Source of the DNA: Klebsiella huaxiensis
GTDB taxonomy: Bacteria > Pseudomonadota > Gammaproteobacteria > Enterobacterales > Enterobacteriaceae
Length of the DNA stretch: 64,000 bases
Assembly: GCF_003261575.2 (NCBI RefSeq)
Contig: NZ_CP036175.1
Location: 1,736,001 to 1,800,000, forward strand
Direction: 5' to 3'
Shown here: positions 1-9,034 of the stretch, piece by piece
Layout of the letters: each line of letters opens with the position of its first letter
How positions within the stretch are numbered: position 1 is the first letter of the stretch
The notes under the pieces: generated by a model
The model's database searches: none
The model's input: the letters and a program-made list of their open reading frames with translations, nothing else
Told to the model about the DNA's origin: nothing
Translations under genes and position numbers: made by a program

Positions 1-1719
1 TGCAGACTGGATAGCGATTTCAGCGAGCTGTTCAGCGGTCGGATCCGGGTTGATCGCGCAGTCACCATAAACATAAACCTGTTCCGGCAGCAGCATGAAG
101 AATACGGAGGAGACCAGGGAGCTACCCGGCGCAGTTTTGATCAGCTGCAGCGGCGGACGGATGGTGTTAGCTGTGGTATGTACCGCGCCGGAAACCAGGC
201 CGTCGACTTCGTCTTGTTCCAGCATCAGCGTGCCGAGAACCACGTTGTCTTCCAGTTGCTCACGGGCAACGGCTTCGGTCATGCCTTTGCTCTTACGCAG
301 CTCAACCAGGCGGGCAACGTAGCTTTCGCGAACGACTTCTGGGTCAACGATTTCGATACCAGCACCCAGCTCTACGCCCTGAGAGGCGGCAACGCGGGTG
401 ATTTCATCCGGGTTACCCAGCAGTACGCAGGTCGCAATACCGCGTTCGGCACAGATAGCCGCCGCTTTAACGGTACGCGGTTCGTTACCTTCCGGCAGAA
501 CTACTCGCTTGCCTGCTTTACGCGCCAGCTCGGTGAGCTGATAGCGGAAAGCTGGCGGAGAGAGACGACGGCTGCGCTCGGAAGTTGCGGTCAGGGATTC
601 AATCCAGTCGGCGTTGATATAGTTAGCAACGTATTCCTGAACTTTCTCGATGCGCTCGTGATCGTCAACCGGAACTTCCAGGTTGAAGCTCTGCAGGCTC
701 AGAGAGGTCTGCCAGGTGTTGGTGTTAACCATAAATACCGGCAGGCCGGTCGCAAATGCGCGTTCGCACAGTTTGCTTACGCGCGGGTCCATTTCATAGG
801 CCCCGGTCAGCAGAATGGCACCGATTTCTACGCCGTTCATCGCTGCCAGGCAGGCGGCGACCAGCACGTCAGGACGGTCTGCGGAAGTGACCAGCAGAGA
901 GCCTGCGCGGAAGTGTTCCAGCATGTGCGGGATGCTACGAGCACAGAAGGTGACGGACTTCACGCGACGGGTTTTGATGTCGCCTTCGTTGATGATGGTG
1001 GCGTTCAGGTGATGCGCCATATCAATCGCACGAGTAGCAATCAGATCGAAGCTCCACGGTACCGCGCCCAGAACCGGTAATGAACTACCGTTCTGCAGCT
1101 GAGCCGGGTCGATCTTCACGACTTTCGCTTTGGAAGAGTCGTCGAAGATTTCGGACAGATCAGGGCGAGTACGACCCTGTTCATCAACCGGAGCGTTCAG
1201 CTTGTTGACGATAACACCGGTGATGTTGGTGTTTTTCGCGCCGCCGAAGCTGCTGCGAGTCAGCTCAAAACGCTCTTTCAGCTGTTCCGGGGTATCTGTG
1301 CCCTGGGACATCACAAAGACGATTTCCGCGTTCAGCGTTTTCGCGATTTCATAGTTCAGGGACTGGGCAAACTGGTGTTTGCGGGTCGGGACCAGACCTT
1401 CAACCAGCACCACTTCAGCATCCTGAGCGTTGGCGTGGTAGTTGGCGATGATCTCTTCCATCAGCACGTCTTTCTGGTTGCTGGAGAGCAGCGACTCGAC
1501 GTGGCTCATTTTCAACGGTTCTGCGGCCGGAAGGTCGGAGTTCGCGCGAATGATGGTGGTCGTCTGGTCTGGCGCATCGCCACCGGCGCGCGGTTGAGCG
1601 ATAGGTTTAAAGACGCTCAGACGAACGCCTTTACGTTCCATAGCACGGATAACGCCGAGGCTGACGCTGGTCAGGCCTACGCTGGTTCCGGTAGGGATCA
1701 ACATGATTGTACGGGACAC
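1..1719 (-). CDS. pta: Phosphate acetyltransferase, partial (C-terminus outside window)
   Basis: Interconverts acetyl-CoA and acetyl phosphate in the cytoplasm, the first step of acetate overflow with AckA. The minus-strand frame is open from position 1719 to the window edge, 573 codons of the roughly 714 usual for the enterobacterial protein, so the last part of the catalytic domain is missing only because the window ends. The N-terminus reads VSRTIMLIPTGTSVGLTSVS, the dethiobiotin-synthetase-like regulatory domain of long Pta proteins; a DRTGG-type middle domain and the start of the phosphotransacetylase domain (near RKAGKRVVLPEGNEPRTVKA) follow. The start is a GTG at 1719-1717, as in E. 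coli. It lies downstream of ackA on the same strand, consistent with an ackA-pta operon; about 200 bases with a repeat separate the two. Confidence 0.97.
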   Translation of the reverse strand, partial: MSRTIMLIPTGTSVGLTSVSLGVIRAMERKGVRLSVFKPIAQPRAGGDAPDQTTTIIRANSDLPAAEPLKMSHVESLLSSNQKDVLMEEIIANYHANAQDAEVVLVEGLVPTRKHQFAQSLNYEIAKTLNAEIVFVMSQGTDTPEQLKERFELTRSSFGGAKNTNITGVIVNKLNAPVDEQGRTRPDLSEIFDDSSKAKVVKIDPAQLQNGSSLPVLGAVPWSFDLIATRAIDMAHHLNATIINEGDIKTRRVKSVTFCARSIPHMLEHFRAGSLLVTSADRPDVLVAACLAAMNGVEIGAILLTGAYEMDPRVSKLCERAFATGLPVFMVNTNTWQTSLSLQSFNLEVPVDDHERIEKVQEYVANYINADWIESLTATSERSRRLSPPAFRYQLTELARKAGKRVVLPEGNEPRTVKAAAICAERGIATCVLLGNPDEITRVAASQGVELGAGIEIVDPEVVRESYVARLVELRKSKGMTEAVAREQLEDNVVLGTLMLEQDEVDGLVSGAVHTTANTIRPPLQLIKTAPGSSLVSSVFFMLLPEQVYVYGDCAINPDPTAEQLAEIAIQSA

Positions 1720-1785
1720 GATATATCCTCTTTCGTTACCGCCAGTATCGGGCGGGATACAAAACTGCACCACCAGCTTCCCGTC

Positions 1786-1899
1786 ATACTTCAAGTTACA
1801 TGTGCGTTGGCTTTACTTGTTCACCCCAGTCACGTACTCCTCGTACGCTCCTGGGGATTCGCTGCGTCGCCGCCTTCCTGCAACTCGAATTATTTAGGG
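1786..1899. repeat. Intergenic palindromic repeat between ackA and pta
   Basis: The gap between ackA and pta holds an imperfect palindrome of about 115 bases. Its ends, ACTTCAAGTT and AACTCGAATT, are inverted repeats of each other at 8 of 10 positions. The centre (1824-1857) is a CCCCAG/CTGGGG stem around a CACGTACT...GTACGCTCC module that recurs in two other intergenic repeats of this window (23512-23531 and 34825-34845). It has no open reading frame and looks like a non-autonomous enterobacterial intergenic repeat. It would be transcribed in the ackA-pta message and could fold there. Confidence 0.6.
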
Positions 1900-1919
1900 T
1901 TATGGCTGGCGGTGTGGAA

Positions 1920-3122
1920 TCAGGCGGTCAGACGGTTGGCGTCTTGCGCGATGACCAGCTCTTCGTTGGTCGGAATGACGACAGCCGGGCGGGTGCCTTC
2001 TTTGTTGATGAAGCCGGACTTGCCAAAACGGGCAGCCAGGTTACGTTCGTGATCAACTTCGAAGCCCAGTACGCCCAGTTTGCCCAGGGACAATTCGCGG
2101 ACCATTGCCGCGTTCTCACCGATACCACCGGTGAACACAACAGCGTCCAGACGACCGTCCATCAGCGCGGTATAGGAACCGATGTATTTTGCCAGGCGAT
2201 GGCAGTAAACATCCATTGCACGTTTAGCATCTGCTTTTTCTTTGTAGTTGTCTTCAACGTAGCGGCAGTCGCTGGTCACTTCGGTCAGGCCGAGCAGACC
2301 AGACTCTTTAGTCAGCATTTTGTTGATGGCGTCTACGCTCATGCCCAGGGCATCGTGCAGATGGAAAATGATTGCCGGGTCGATATCGCCAGAGCGAGTA
2401 CCCATAACCAGGCCTTCCAGCGGGGTCAGACCCATGGAGGTGTCAACGCATTTACCGTTGCGGATAGCAGAAACAGAGCCACCGTTGCCCAGATGGCAGG
2501 TGATGATGTTCAGCTCTTCAACCGGTTTGTTCAGAACTTTAGCGGCTTCCTGAGTCACATAGAAGTGGCTGGTGCCGTGCGCGCCGTAGCGACGTACGCC
2601 GTGTTCTTTGTACAGGCTGTACGGCAGGGCATAGAGGTAAGACTCTTCCGGCATGGTCTGATGGAACGCGGTGTCGAACACGGCAACGTTCTTGTCTTTC
2701 AGGTGCGGGAAGGATTTCAGCGCTTCTGCGATACCGATCAGGTGAGCCGGGTTGTGCAGCGGAGCGAAAGACGCGGAGTCTTTGATTCCCTGAATGACAG
2801 AGTCATCGATTACTACGGAGCTGGTGTATTTTTCACCACCGTGAACGATGCGATGGCCGATTGCGGTCAACTGAGCAGACAGTTCTGGTTTTTGTGCCAG
2901 AATAGTGTTAACGATAAAGTTAAGAGCTTCACTGTGAGCAGCGCCTGCGCCTAAATCGGCTTCTTGTTTGCTGCCATCCATTTTCCATTTGATACGTGCT
3001 TCAGGAAGATGGAAACATTCGGCTAAACCGGACAGATATTCGTCACCGTTGACGGCATCAAGGATAGCAAATTTCAGTGAGGAGCTACCGCAGTTCAGAA
3101 CCAGTACTAACTTACTCGACAT
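1920..3122 (-). CDS. ackA: Acetate kinase
   Basis: Converts acetyl phosphate and ADP to acetate and ATP, and runs in reverse at high acetate. The 400-residue length equals that of E. coli AckA. Visible family signatures are the N-terminal phosphate-binding segment VLVLNCGSSSLKFAILD, the acetate kinase motif around HGTSHFYVTQEA, the GNGGSVSAIRNG loop, and the C-terminal VVFTGGIGENAAMVRE nucleotide-binding motif, all members of the ASKHA kinase fold. An AAGGTACTTCC ribosome-binding region precedes the ATG at 3122. It is the first gene of the ackA-pta unit and is divergent from yfbV; the promoter should lie in the 337-base gap upstream. No abnormality was seen. Confidence 0.98.
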   Translation of the reverse strand: MSSKLVLVLNCGSSSLKFAILDAVNGDEYLSGLAECFHLPEARIKWKMDGSKQEADLGAGAAHSEALNFIVNTILAQKPELSAQLTAIGHRIVHGGEKYTSSVVIDDSVIQGIKDSASFAPLHNPAHLIGIAEALKSFPHLKDKNVAVFDTAFHQTMPEESYLYALPYSLYKEHGVRRYGAHGTSHFYVTQEAAKVLNKPVEELNIITCHLGNGGSVSAIRNGKCVDTSMGLTPLEGLVMGTRSGDIDPAIIFHLHDALGMSVDAINKMLTKESGLLGLTEVTSDCRYVEDNYKEKADAKRAMDVYCHRLAKYIGSYTALMDGRLDAVVFTGGIGENAAMVRELSLGKLGVLGFEVDHERNLAARFGKSGFINKEGTRPAVVIPTNEELVIAQDANRLTA

Positions 3123-3459
3123 GGAAGTACCTTTTTATGATACGTGGCTAAAAAAACGTCAGTGTGTCACAAAGCGTAGCGCAGGATGACATCGACATTT
3201 ATGATTAACATCATGCCTTGTACTGTTTTCGGGCACGATGAGAGAAGTACATTTGATTTTATGCCATTTTGCCTAATTTTCAGCTAATGGCAGAATATGC
3301 GATAATTTGACTAATCTGGTAAAAGGGTCTAATTGCCCTTCAGGTCGGCACAGAATACCTGATTGCGTAACCATTGCCAAAATCTTTTGAACGTTGTCAT
3401 GCACAGTTGGTGTTTTGCACGAATTTTTTAAGTTTTATATGTAAAGTTGAGGTAAAGCC
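3123..3459. promoter_or_regulatory. Divergent ackA / yfbV intergenic region
   Basis: A 337-base AT-rich gap between the divergent ackA and yfbV starts, so it must carry both promoters. For yfbV, TTGCAC (about 3414-3419) followed 17 bases later by TATGTA is a weak candidate promoter, and GAGGTAAAG just before the ATG is its ribosome-binding site. In E. coli ackA transcription responds to ArcA and FNR. I could not assign such sites here with confidence. No gene is apparent in the gap. Confidence 0.5.
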
Positions 3460-3915
3460 ATGTCCAGTCCCGAGAATCGCCCCGTTAGCTTTTTTGGCTT
3501 GTTTCGCCATGGGCAGCATTACGCAAAGACCTGGCCTCTGGATAAACGTCTCGCTCCGGTATTTATCGAAAACCGCATTATTCGCGCAACCCGCTATGCG
3601 ATTCGCATTATGCCGCCAGTCGCTATCTTCACACTGTGCTGGCAAATCGCCCTTGGCGGGCAATTAGGTCCAGCTGTCGCCACGGCACTGTTTGCGCTAA
3701 GCCTGCCGATGCAAGGTTTATGGTGGTTGGGGAAACGTTCAGTCACGCCACTGCCGCCATCGGTGCTGAATTGGTTTTATGAAGTTCGCGGTAAACTGCA
3801 GGAGGCGGGGCAGGCGCTGGCGCCGGTTGACGGCAAGCCCGATTATCAGGCTTTAGCTGACACGCTTAAGCGCGCCTTCAAACAACTGGATAAAACTTTC
3901 CTGGATGATTTGTAA
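3460..3915 (+). CDS. yfbV: Ter macrodomain insulation protein YfbV (UPF0208)
   Basis: Inner-membrane protein of the UPF0208 family; in E. coli YfbV is reported to limit spreading of the MatP-organised terminus macrodomain. The predicted 151 residues begin MSSPENRPVSFFGLFRHGQH and contain two hydrophobic stretches, about residues 47-66 and 70-87, separated by a short polar turn, then a soluble C-terminal tail ending KQLDKTFLDDL. Length and sequence agree with the E. coli protein. The ATG is preceded by a GAGG ribosome-binding site. The gene is divergent from ackA and is followed by a strong intrinsic terminator, so it appears to be a single-gene unit. Confidence 0.95.
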   Translation: MSSPENRPVSFFGLFRHGQHYAKTWPLDKRLAPVFIENRIIRATRYAIRIMPPVAIFTLCWQIALGGQLGPAVATALFALSLPMQGLWWLGKRSVTPLPPSVLNWFYEVRGKLQEAGQALAPVDGKPDYQALADTLKRAFKQLDKTFLDDL

Positions 3916-3940
3916 TTGCATCAGGAAAACGCATATAAAA

Positions 3941-3972
3941 GAAGGCGCATGATTCATGCGCCTTCTTTTTTC
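3941..3972 (+). terminator. Intrinsic terminator after yfbV
   Basis: A perfect 12-base-pair stem, GAAGGCGCATGA against TCATGCGCCTTC with a minimal loop, followed by a run of T. It ends about 30 bases before the yfbU start, so yfbU needs readthrough or its own promoter. Confidence 0.85.
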
Positions 3973-4000
3973 ACGTCGTAAAGTGCTACAGGAGTCAAAA

Positions 4001-4495
4001 ATGGAAATGACCAATGCGCAGCGTCTGATTCTGTCGAATCAGTACAAGATGATGACGATGCTCGACCCGGACAACGCTGAACGTTACCGTCGTCTACAGA
4101 CCATCATTGAGCGTGGATATGGGTTGCAGATGCGCGAGCTGGACCGCGAATTTGGCCAGCTGACAGAGGAAACCTGCCGTACCGTCATTGATATCATGGA
4201 GATGTATCACGCATTGCATGTCTCCTGGACTAACCTCAAGGATTCCAGCGGAATCGACGAGCGTCGGGTGACTTTCCTTGGCTTTGACGTGGCGACTGAA
4301 GCCCGCTACCTCGGATATGTTCGCTTTATCGTTAACATTGAAGGGCGTTACAGCCATTTCGACGCCGGGACTCACGGCTTCAATTCTCAAACCCCGATGT
4401 GGGAAAAATACCAGCGTATGCTTAACGCCTGGCACTCTTGCCCGCGTCAGTATCATTTAAGCAGCAACGAAATTAATCAAATTATCAATGCCTGA
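4001..4495 (+). CDS. yfbU: YfbU family protein
   Basis: Conserved cytoplasmic protein of the YfbU family (UPF0304) with no firmly established function; the E. coli homologue has been linked to cell death when overproduced. The 164 residues starting MEMTNAQRLILSNQYKMMTM match the E. coli length. A longer frame opens at 3956, but that start lies inside the upstream terminator hairpin; the ATG at 4001 has an AGGAGT ribosome-binding site eight bases upstream and gives the family N-terminus. The stop codon overlaps the next frame by one base (TGATG), and hxpA follows directly, suggesting co-transcription. Confidence 0.95.
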   Translation: MEMTNAQRLILSNQYKMMTMLDPDNAERYRRLQTIIERGYGLQMRELDREFGQLTEETCRTVIDIMEMYHALHVSWTNLKDSSGIDERRVTFLGFDVATEARYLGYVRFIVNIEGRYSHFDAGTHGFNSQTPMWEKYQRMLNAWHSCPRQYHLSSNEINQIINA

Positions 4496-4506
4496 TGGAG
4501 GTTCCC

Positions 4507-5166
4507 GTGCAGTGTAAAGGTTTCCTGTTTGATCTTGACGGGACATTGGTCGATTCGTTACCGGTAGTGGAGCGTTCGTGGTGCAAATGGGCGGATCGGT
4601 TCGGTATCCCGCACGATGAAGTTTTGAACTTCATTCATGGCAAACAGGCGATAACCTCGTTGCGTCATTTTCTACCCGGCCGCAGCGAAGAAGAGATTCA
4701 GGCCGAGTTCACCCGGCTGGAAACGGTAGAGGCGACGGATACGGATGGCATAACGGCGCTGCCTGGGGCTGTTGCGTTACTCAACACTCTCGACGAAGCC
4801 GGTATTCCCTGGGCGATCGTGACGTCGGGCTCGATACCTGTCGCCCATGCGCGTCACCGTGCGGCGGGTTTGCCTGACACCAATGTTTTCGTCACCGCCG
4901 AGCGCGTGAAACATGGAAAGCCCGCTCCGGACGCTTATCTGCTGGGGGCTGAACTGTTGGGTCTGGAGCCGAAAGATTGCGCTGTCGTGGAGGATGCCCC
5001 AGCCGGGCTGCTCTCCGGGCTGACTGCTGGCTGCCGGACTATCGCAGTAAATGTGCCTGCGGATGCGCCGCGGCTTGATGAAGCAGATTTTGTGTTAACG
5101 ACGCTTGAGAGCCTGAAGGTTGAGCGTCTGGCCGACGGTAATGTGAATGTTAGCCTTAAAGACTAA
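4507..5166 (+). CDS. hxpA: HAD-family sugar phosphatase (hexitol phosphatase A)
   Basis: Haloacid dehalogenase-type phosphatase, E. coli YfbT/HxpA, which dephosphorylates hexitol and other sugar phosphates in vitro. Motif I is DLDGTLVDS near the N-terminus with the nucleophilic and acid-base aspartates; motif II is the threonine-serine of IVTSGS; motif III is the lysine of KHGKPAPDAY; motif IV is VVEDAPAG. A cap domain lies between motifs I and II. An in-frame ATG at 4495 overlaps the yfbU stop, but GGAGG at 4497-4501 is placed five bases before the GTG at 4507, which gives an N-terminus like that of the E. coli protein (here VQCKGFLFDLDG). I therefore chose GTG 4507, giving 219 residues. Confidence 0.93.
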   Translation: MQCKGFLFDLDGTLVDSLPVVERSWCKWADRFGIPHDEVLNFIHGKQAITSLRHFLPGRSEEEIQAEFTRLETVEATDTDGITALPGAVALLNTLDEAGIPWAIVTSGSIPVAHARHRAAGLPDTNVFVTAERVKHGKPAPDAYLLGAELLGLEPKDCAVVEDAPAGLLSGLTAGCRTIAVNVPADAPRLDEADFVLTTLESLKVERLADGNVNVSLKD

Positions 5167-5177
5167 TCTCATGATTT

Positions 5178-5203
5178 AGCCCCGCACTGGCGGGGCTTTT
5201 TTA
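5178..5203 (+). terminator. Intrinsic terminator after hxpA
   Basis: AGCCCCGC pairs perfectly with GCGGGGCT across a 4-base loop and is followed by six T residues. It ends the yfbU-hxpA unit ahead of yfbS. Confidence 0.85.
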
Positions 5204-5242
5204 TGCCAAACTTCCAACTCCATCTTCTGACAAGGATAAGTT

Positions 5243-7075
5243 GTGAACGGTGAATTGATTTGGGTGTTATCTCTTCTTGCCGTAGCCGTCGTGCTCTTTG
5301 CCACCGGAAAAGTGCGCATGGACGCTATCGCACTGTTAGTCATTGTTGCTTTTGTCCTTAGCGATACGCTGACCCTCAGCGAAGCTTTCTCAGGTTTTAG
5401 CGATCCCAACGTCATTCTTATCGCCGCGCTATTTATTATTGGCGATGGTCTGGTGCGTACCGGAGTCGCTACCAAAATGGGGTCCTGGCTGGTGAAGGTT
5501 GCCGGTAACAGCGAAACCAAAATGCTGGTCTTTTTAATGCTGACCGTTGCCGGACTGGGCGCTTTTATGAGCTCAACGGGCGTGGTGGCTATTTTTATTC
5601 CTGTGGTGCTTAGCGTTTCAATGCGCATGAATACATCGCCCTCGCGCCTGATGATGCCGCTCAGTTTCGCCGGACTGATCAGTGGGATGATGACCCTGGT
5701 CGCCACGCCTCCCAACCTGGTCGTCAACAGCGAGCTTTTGCGAGAAGGGTTACAGGGATTCAGCTTTTTTAGCGTCACGCCAATAGGGCTCGTTGTACTG
5801 GTGCTGGGCGTTTTCTATATGCTGGTGATGCGCTTTATGCTTAAGGGTGAGGAAGGTGAGCTGGTGCGCGATGGGCGCAAAAGAAGCACCTTCCGCGATT
5901 TAATTAAAGATTACCATCTGACGGGGAGAGCGCGCCGTCTGGCAATTCGTCCCGGATCGCCAATGATTGGCCAGCGTCTGGACGATCTAAAACTTCGCGA
6001 GCGCTACGGAGCCAACGTTATTGGCGTTGAGCGCTGGAGGCGCTTTCGGCGGGTTATTGTTAACGTCAACGGGGTATCCGAATTTCGCGCCCGTGACGTT
6101 TTGCTGATCGATATGTCCGCCTCGGATGTGGATTTACGCCAGTTCTGCGGCGAGCAAATGCTCGAACCGATGATCCTGCGCGGCGAGTATTTTTCCGACC
6201 AGGCTCTGGACGTTGGGATGGCGGAGGTTTCGCTGATCCCCGATTCTGAGCTGATAGGCAAAACGGTGCGCGAAATCGCTTTCCGTACTCGTTTCGATCT
6301 AAACATCGTGGGGCTAAAGCGGGATGGTAAAGCCCTTGATGGCGCGGTGACCGATGAGTCTTTGCAACTTGGCGATATCATGCTGGTGGTTGGTAACTGG
6401 CGGCAAATTGCCCTGTTGGCTAAGCGGGGCCGCGACTTTGTGGTGCTGAATATGCCAATTGAAGTCAACGATGCCTCACCTGCGCACAGTCAGGCACCGC
6501 ACGCCATTTTCTGCCTGGTGCTGATGGTGGCGCTGATGCTGACTGACGAAATTCCCAACCCGATAGCGGCGATTATCGCCTGTTTGCTGATGGGCAAATT
6601 CCGTTGTATTAACGCCGAGAGCGCATACAAAGCGATTCACTGGCCGAGTATTATTTTGATTGTCGGGATGATGCCTTTTGCCCTGGCGTTGCAAAAAACC
6701 GGCGGTGTGGATCTGGTGGTTAAAGGCTTGATGGACGTAGCGGGCAGTAGAGGGCCATATCTGATGCTTGGCTGCCTGTTCGTGATGTGTGCAGCGATTG
6801 GCCTGTTTATCTCAAATACCGCCACCGCGGTGCTGATGGCGCCCATTGCGCTGGCGGCGGCGAAGTCGATGGGAGTATCGCCTTACCCCTTTGCGATGGT
6901 GGTGGCAATGGCGGCTTCAGCGGCATTCATGACGCCTGTATCGTCGCCGGTGAATACGCTGGTGCTTGGGCCGGGTAAGTATTCATTCAGCGATTTCGTA
7001 AAGATTGGCGTACCGTTTACCGTGATGGTCATGGTGGTGTGCGTACTGCTGATCCCGGTGCTGTTTCCGTTCTGA
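5243..7075 (+). CDS. yfbS: SLC13/DASS-type transporter with central RCK_C domains
   Basis: Inner-membrane protein of the divalent anion:Na+ symporter (ArsB/NhaD-like) group; the substrate of E. coli YfbS is not established. The 610 residues divide into an N-terminal block of five or six hydrophobic segments (about 1-205), a hydrophilic region (about 205-415) with two TrkA-C/RCK_C-like domains, visible as repeated DVLLIDMSASDVDL and DIMLVVGNWRQIALL segments, and a C-terminal hydrophobic block. The repeated SxxTAxxMxP-type motif of the family is seen as SSTGVVAIFIPV and SNTATAVLMAPI. The start is GTG 5243 with an AAGG ribosome-binding site about seven bases upstream. It is convergent with yfbR. 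Confidence 0.92.
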   Translation: MNGELIWVLSLLAVAVVLFATGKVRMDAIALLVIVAFVLSDTLTLSEAFSGFSDPNVILIAALFIIGDGLVRTGVATKMGSWLVKVAGNSETKMLVFLMLTVAGLGAFMSSTGVVAIFIPVVLSVSMRMNTSPSRLMMPLSFAGLISGMMTLVATPPNLVVNSELLREGLQGFSFFSVTPIGLVVLVLGVFYMLVMRFMLKGEEGELVRDGRKRSTFRDLIKDYHLTGRARRLAIRPGSPMIGQRLDDLKLRERYGANVIGVERWRRFRRVIVNVNGVSEFRARDVLLIDMSASDVDLRQFCGEQMLEPMILRGEYFSDQALDVGMAEVSLIPDSELIGKTVREIAFRTRFDLNIVGLKRDGKALDGAVTDESLQLGDIMLVVGNWRQIALLAKRGRDFVVLNMPIEVNDASPAHSQAPHAIFCLVLMVALMLTDEIPNPIAAIIACLLMGKFRCINAESAYKAIHWPSIILIVGMMPFALALQKTGGVDLVVKGLMDVAGSRGPYLMLGCLFVMCAAIGLFISNTATAVLMAPIALAAAKSMGVSPYPFAMVVAMAASAAFMTPVSSPVNTLVLGPGKYSFSDFVKIGVPFTVMVMVVCVLLIPVLFPF

Positions 7076-7091
7076 TTCCGCAGAGTAATCG

Positions 7092-7118
7092 CCCCGGTCA
7101 TGCATCTGCTGACCGGGG
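7092..7118. terminator. Hairpin between convergent yfbS and yfbR
   Basis: CCCCGGTCA and TGACCGGGG form a perfect 9-base stem in the short gap between two converging genes. No T tract follows on either strand, so bidirectional termination is only a possibility. Confidence 0.4.
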
Positions 7119-7128
7119 ATAAGCCTGT

Positions 7129-7728
7129 TTATAAAGGTGAGTCCTGGCTAATTTCATCCAGCGAAAGATGGAAGCTCGGCACAAATACCTGCATAAAATA
7201 GTCCATCTCCTCGCTGCGGCGTGATTCCAGCGTTTTCTCAAGACGACCTTTGGCCAGCAGAAACTCGTTGTTGCCCGCCGACAGTTCTTCCAGGCACTTA
7301 AGATAGGCGCATAGCGCATCAGCCTGTTTAACGAGGGATTTCTCCTCATCGCTATAGTGATGCTCGTCAATCAGCGGCTCAAAAATATCGCGTAATTCAT
7401 CAGGAACCATATCGATCAGCTTCTGCTGAGCGATTTTCTCGATGGCTTTGTATTCTTGCGCAATCTGCGAGTTGAAATACTTCACTGGAGTAGGAAGATC
7501 GCCGGTCAGGACTTCCGAAGCATCATGGTACATCGCTAACAATGCAATCCGTTCAGCATTGACCTGGCCGCCAAATTTACGATTTTTAATGGCTGCCAGC
7601 GCATGGGCAACCATCGCCACCTGCAAACTGTGTTCAGATACGTTTTCGGTGCGCACATTGCGCATCAGCGGCCAGCGGTTGATCAGTTTCAAACGGGAGA
7701 GATGGGCAAAGAAGTGACTCTGACTCAT
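7129..7728 (-). CDS. yfbR: 5'-deoxynucleotidase YfbR
   Basis: HD-domain phosphohydrolase that removes the 5'-phosphate from deoxyribonucleoside monophosphates, with a role in thymidine supply from dCMP in E. coli. The predicted 199 residues equal the E. coli length. The metal-binding HD residues are visible: H33 in VSEHS, the HD pair H68-D69 in MYHDASE, and the aspartate of KQADAL near residue 137. The ATG at 7728 follows a GGTCCC-rich stretch with a weak ribosome-binding site (AGGGTCCC). It is downstream of alaA on the same strand, about 90 bases away, so the two may be co-transcribed. Confidence 0.96.
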   Translation of the reverse strand: MSQSHFFAHLSRLKLINRWPLMRNVRTENVSEHSLQVAMVAHALAAIKNRKFGGQVNAERIALLAMYHDASEVLTGDLPTPVKYFNSQIAQEYKAIEKIAQQKLIDMVPDELRDIFEPLIDEHHYSDEEKSLVKQADALCAYLKCLEELSAGNNEFLLAKGRLEKTLESRRSEEMDYFMQVFVPSFHLSLDEISQDSPL

Positions 7729-7816
7729 TAGGGACCCTTAATCAGTTACGACGTCGGGTGTCATTGTGCGCAGGGATTGCCGCCGGATGCAAATTCCGGC
7801 GGCAGGAGGCGTTAAA

Positions 7817-9034
7817 TCAGAGCTGGTGATAACCGGAAAGGAAGCGCCCAAAGCGGGTAATGGCCATTTCCAGATCGTCCTCGCGCGGAAGGGTCACGAT
7901 ACGCACGTGATCCGGCCACGGCCAGTTAAAGGCAGTGCCCTGAACCAGCAGGACCTTTTCCTGCAGCAGAAAATCGAGAACCATCTTCTGATCATCGTGA
8001 ATATTGAAGCGCTTGGCGTCGATTTTCGGGAACATATACAGCGCGCCTTTCGGCTTGGTGCAGGATACGCCAGGAATTTCGTTAATGAGTTCCCACGCGC
8101 GATTACGCTGTTCGTATAAACGTCCACCGGGAACGATAAATTCGCTGATGCTCTGATAGCCGCCAAGCGCCGTTTGAATCGCGTGCTGAGCCGGGACGTT
8201 GGCGCACAGGCGCATAGAGGCCAGCATTTCCAGGCCTTCAATATAGCCCTTCGCGTGCTTCTTCGGTCCGTTAAGCACCATCCAGCCCTGACGGAAGCCT
8301 GCAACGCGGTATGTTTTTGACAGGCCGTTAAAAGTAATGGTGAGCAGGTCTGGCGCCAGCGGCGCGATAGAGTGGTGCTGTGCGTGATCGTAGAGGATCT
8401 TGTCGTAGATCTCATCAGCGAAAATAATCAGATTATGCTGACGGGCGATCTCGACGATCTCCATCAGCAGCTCTTTTGAATACACCGCACCCGTTGGGTT
8501 ATTCGGGTTGATAATCACAATGCCGCGGGTACGTGGAGTGATTTTAGCGCGGATATCATCGAGGTCGGGGAACCAGTCGGAAGACTCATCACACAGGTAG
8601 TGCACCGCTTTTCCGCTGGAAAGAGACACTGCGGCGGTCCATAAAGGATAATCGGGCGCGGGTACCAGCATCTCATCGCCGCTATTAAGCAGCGCTTGCA
8701 TGGCCTGCACGATAAGCTCAGAAACCCCGTTACCGATATAGATATCTTCGACCGTGACATCGCGCATGCCGCGGGCCTGGTAGTGCTGCATAATGGCTTT
8801 GCGGGCGGAATAGAGGCCCTTAGAGTCACAGTAGCCCTGGGCTGTCGGGAGATTTCGGATGACGTCGACGAGAATTTCATCAGGTGCGTCAAAGCCAAAC
8901 GGCGCCGGGTTGCCGATGTTCAGCTTCAGGACTTTATTGCCTTCTTCTTCAAGGCGTTTAGCCTCTTTCAGAACCGGGCCGCGGATATCGTAACAGACGT
9001 TATCTAACTTGCTGGATTTTTCGATGGGGGACAT
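7817..9034 (-). CDS. alaA: Glutamate-pyruvate aminotransferase (alanine synthesis)
   Basis: Pyridoxal-phosphate aminotransferase of fold type I, the main alanine-forming transaminase of E. coli (formerly YfbQ). The 405 residues match the E. coli length. Family marks include the NIGNPAPFGFD segment near the N-terminus, the cofactor-contacting NNPTGAVYSKE and DEIYDKILYD motifs, the cofactor lysine in FNGLSKTYRVAGFRQGW, and the C-terminal carboxylate-binding arginine in the VRIVTLPRE segment. The ATG at 9034 is preceded by an AAAGGT-like ribosome-binding site. The long 885-base gap to the divergent lrhA contains its promoter. Confidence 0.97.
   Translation of the reverse strand: MSPIEKSSKLDNVCYDIRGPVLKEAKRLEEEGNKVLKLNIGNPAPFGFDAPDEILVDVIRNLPTAQGYCDSKGLYSARKAIMQHYQARGMRDVTVEDIYIGNGVSELIVQAMQALLNSGDEMLVPAPDYPLWTAAVSLSSGKAVHYLCDESSDWFPDLDDIRAKITPRTRGIVIINPNNPTGAVYSKELLMEIVEIARQHNLIIFADEIYDKILYDHAQHHSIAPLAPDLLTITFNGLSKTYRVAGFRQGWMVLNGPKKHAKGYIEGLEMLASMRLCANVPAQHAIQTALGGYQSISEFIVPGGRLYEQRNRAWELINEIPGVSCTKPKGALYMFPKIDAKRFNIHDDQKMVLDFLLQEKVLLVQGTAFNWPWPDHVRIVTLPREDDLEMAITRFGRFLSGYHQL

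Noticed and set aside
178..1080. 300-codon plus-strand frame opposite pta
   Set aside because: The minus strand encodes pta through the entire stretch, continuing to the window edge.
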